Shown here: positions 5,573-7,082 of the stretch, piece by piece
How the letters are laid out: every line of letters begins with the position of its first letter
Position numbering within the stretch: position 1 is the first letter of the stretch
Origin: CAYRSS01 sp964426945
GTDB taxonomy: Bacteria; Planctomycetota; Phycisphaerae; UBA1845
Direction of reading: 5' to 3'
DNA length: 7,082 nucleotides
NCBI GenBank assembly: GCA_964426945.1
Contig: CAYRSS010000098.1
Coordinates: forward strand, 1 to 7,082
Position numbers and translations under genes: made by a program
Notes under the pieces: model-generated
The model's database searches: none
What the model saw: only the letters and a program-made list of their open reading frames with translations
Told to the model about the DNA's origin: nothing

Positions 5573-7082
5573 TCAGGCAGGCTGCAACGCCGGTACAGCC
5601 TCGCGCGCCGCGGGCGGCGGAGCGCCGGGAAAGGTGCCGTCTGCGTCAGCCACGCGCAGCGGCCGACCATCCATGAACTCAGGCACCTTCACGCCGTACA
5701 TGTCCAGCACTGTCGCACCAATATCAAGCAGGCGCGGGCGCTCGGCCTCGATCTTGCGGTTGCAGAAGAGCACACCCGGCACAAGGGACGGATCAATGCA
5801 GTGGTCGCCGCTCCACGCCTTGACGTTGTCGTGGAAGACCTGCCCGGTCGGCTGGCCGATCGCCGCCTCCCAGCTTACGCGATAGCCACGGCTGTAGCCC
5901 ACGATGACGTCCGGCGCGTCCTCTTTGTAGGGGCCGCGGTAAATCGTCCGCGTATTGAACGCCCGGTGAATCGCGGAGTTCCCGTCGAGCGGATCCTTCA
6001 GCGCGGCCAGCTTCGTGCAGATCTCATCGCGCAGCGCGTCTGCCTCGGCCGGCTCGACGACGCCCTGCGCCTCGCGCCCCTTCACATTCAGCCAGATACC
6101 CGCCAGACCCAGACAGAAGGCCCGCGTCTTCGACCAATCCACCCCCGCGAGATACTTCCTGCCGCGGCCGTCGGGCTTCAGCACAAGGTAGCCGTTCTCT
6201 TCGAGCCAGCGATTCAGGTCGATGCCGCGGCGGAACGAGTTGAACCCGTGGTCGCTGATGACCATGAGCACCGTATCCTCGTCGTCGCACGCGCGCATCG
6301 CCTTGCCGACAATCGCGTCGGCACGCTCGTACAACTCGCGAATCGCCTCGCGCCGCTGATCCGGCTCGGGCGCCTGGCCGCTGTGGGCGGGATGATCCGG
6401 ATCAATGTAGCGCCAGAACATGTGCTGAATCCGGTCCATGCCGTCGAAGACGCAGACGGTCAGGCCGCTGCGCACCTTGTCGACGGCGTCGAAGAACATC
6501 TGCTCGCGCTCGCCATCGGCTTCGATACACTGGTGCAGGAACGCGTCGTCGCTGAGGATCTTCGCGTTCAGCCCCCAGGTGTCCTCGGCCAGCCCGAGCG
6601 TCGCGAACGTGCCCTGCTTCTTGGCCAGGTAGGTGGAGTAAACGAGCGGATGCGCGATGGGCAGCGCGGGCTTCTCCGGATCAATCTGAATCGGCGTGAC
6701 GTAGAGCTCAAAATGAGGATCCGTGGCGATGAGGAGCACTTCGCAGATGCCGCTGACCGAGATGCCCATGCCCGCGGCGAACTTCACCTTGACCCAGGGG
6801 GTGTACACCCCCTGCCGCAACTCGTGGACCTCATCACACACCTTCAGCGTGGCACGCCCGGGGCTGGTGACGCGCACCTCAAAGGGACACTTCAGCACAT
6901 CGCCACCCTCGCGGATGGTATCCGCCGGGCCGACCAGGTGGCTGCGCACGACGTCGCCCTCGAGCGTCACGCGGATCTGCTCGCCGCCGATGTGCTCCTC
7001 TTCCTCCGCCGGGCGCGAGGAGTAGTACGAGAAGGTCCCCTGCGTGCCGCGCAGGTCCGGCACGCACATCGCCGACAGCAGC
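5573..7082 (-). CDS. alkaline-phosphatase-superfamily phosphodiesterase paralogue, 5' partial
   Basis: The frame continues through the right edge, reading LLSA before the Met at 7069, so that Met is internal. Judged against the complete paralogue, about the first 200 residues are outside the window, including the first metal Asp and the nucleophile. Counted from the Met at 7069, the visible part keeps the second half of the metal site: Asp212 and His216 in MDRIQHMFW, Asp273-His274 in ISDHGF, and His423 in GDHC. Many blocks match the neighbour: CVPDLRGTQGTF, LYVTPIQIDPEKPA, SFRRGIDLNRWLEENGYL, VDWSKTRA, APDVIVGY, DNVKAWSGDHC and VPGVLFCNR. It is therefore probably catalytic, with a related but distinct substrate. 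It contains eleven cysteines in 498 residues, against seven in the complete 693-residue neighbour. This hints that it may stay in the reducing cytoplasm, but the N-terminus is needed to judge export. The C-terminal end is Pro/Ala-rich. It is the first operon gene visible, though others may precede it. Confidence 0.92.
   Translation of the reverse strand, partial: LLSAMCVPDLRGTQGTFSYYSSRPAEEEEHIGGEQIRVTLEGDVVRSHLVGPADTIREGGDVLKCPFEVRVTSPGRATLKVCDEVHELRQGVYTPWVKVKFAAGMGISVSGICEVLLIATDPHFELYVTPIQIDPEKPALPIAHPLVYSTYLAKKQGTFATLGLAEDTWGLNAKILSDDAFLHQCIEADGEREQMFFDAVDKVRSGLTVCVFDGMDRIQHMFWRYIDPDHPAHSGQAPEPDQRREAIRELYERADAIVGKAMRACDDEDTVLMVISDHGFNSFRRGIDLNRWLEENGYLVLKPDGRGRKYLAGVDWSKTRAFCLGLAGIWLNVKGREAQGVVEPAEADALRDEICTKLAALKDPLDGNSAIHRAFNTRTIYRGPYKEDAPDVIVGYSRGYRVSWEAAIGQPTGQVFHDNVKAWSGDHCIDPSLVPGVLFCNRKIEAERPRLLDIGATVLDMYGVKVPEFMDGRPLRVADADGTFPGAPPPAAREAVPALQPA
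6795..6814. repeat. perfect 20-base palindrome within the phosphodiesterase gene
   Basis: The left half CAGGGGGTGT is followed directly by its exact reverse complement ACACCCCCTG, centred between 6804 and 6805. On the coding strand it spells the codons for Gln-Gly-Val-Tyr-Thr-Pro and part of Trp, in a beta-rich region where the paralogue has Lys-Gly-Glu-Trp-Ser-Asp-Trp. It could fold as a hairpin in mRNA or be a dyad protein-binding site, or be chance in GC-rich coding sequence. Confidence 0.9.

Noticed and set aside
5554..5581. Possible terminator hairpin between the two phosphodiesterase genes (CCTGCC with GGCAGG)
   Set aside because: The stem is six bases with a 16-base loop, there is no following T-run, and it overlaps the upstream stop codon.

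Overview
The window is high-GC bacterial DNA, almost fully coding, with six protein genes in two convergent groups. No RNA genes, mobile elements, CRISPR arrays or long non-coding stretches are visible. The mix suggests Planctomycetota or a similar environmental lineage: a DUF4198-FmdE fusion, a secreted App1-type DUF2183 phosphatase, tandem alkaline-phosphatase-superfamily phosphodiesterases, and a YidC/EMC3-like membrane protein. This assignment rests on gene content only and is low confidence.

Plus strand, 2-2250. The first gene enters from the left edge without its N-terminus. It joins a DUF4198 module, a family often found with metal transport, to a degenerate FmdE-like domain. After 59 bases comes an exported HAD-fold phosphatase of the DUF2183/App1 type with all four HAD motifs. 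The two genes run in the same direction and may be co-transcribed. Their promoter would lie upstream of the window.

Minus strand, 7082 down to 2266. Four closely spaced genes look like one operon whose beginning lies beyond the right edge. In transcription order they are: a phosphodiesterase-family protein cut by the window edge; a complete 693-residue paralogue with an N-terminal signal or anchor; a 61-residue ribbon-helix-helix-like protein; and a three-to-four-helix membrane protein. The membrane protein resembles the YidC/Oxa1/EMC3/TMCO1 group but carries a predicted extracytoplasmic beta-rich insert. The two operons converge with only 15 bases between stop codons and no convincing terminator.

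How the genes may work together is inference. The minus-strand cassette pairs two predicted phosphodiester- or phosphate-transferring enzymes, at least one exported, with an insertase-like membrane protein and a tiny companion protein. That suggests a membrane-associated task such as modifying or turning over envelope phospho-polymers or phospholipid head groups. The neighbouring App1-type phosphatase fits the same theme, but convergent orientation gives no proof of a functional link. The most notable items are the membrane protein architecture, the small protein whose C-terminal tail resembles the tail of many sulfatase/phosphodiesterase proteins, the loss of the hallmark cysteine in the FmdE domain, and a perfect 20-base palindrome inside the last gene.
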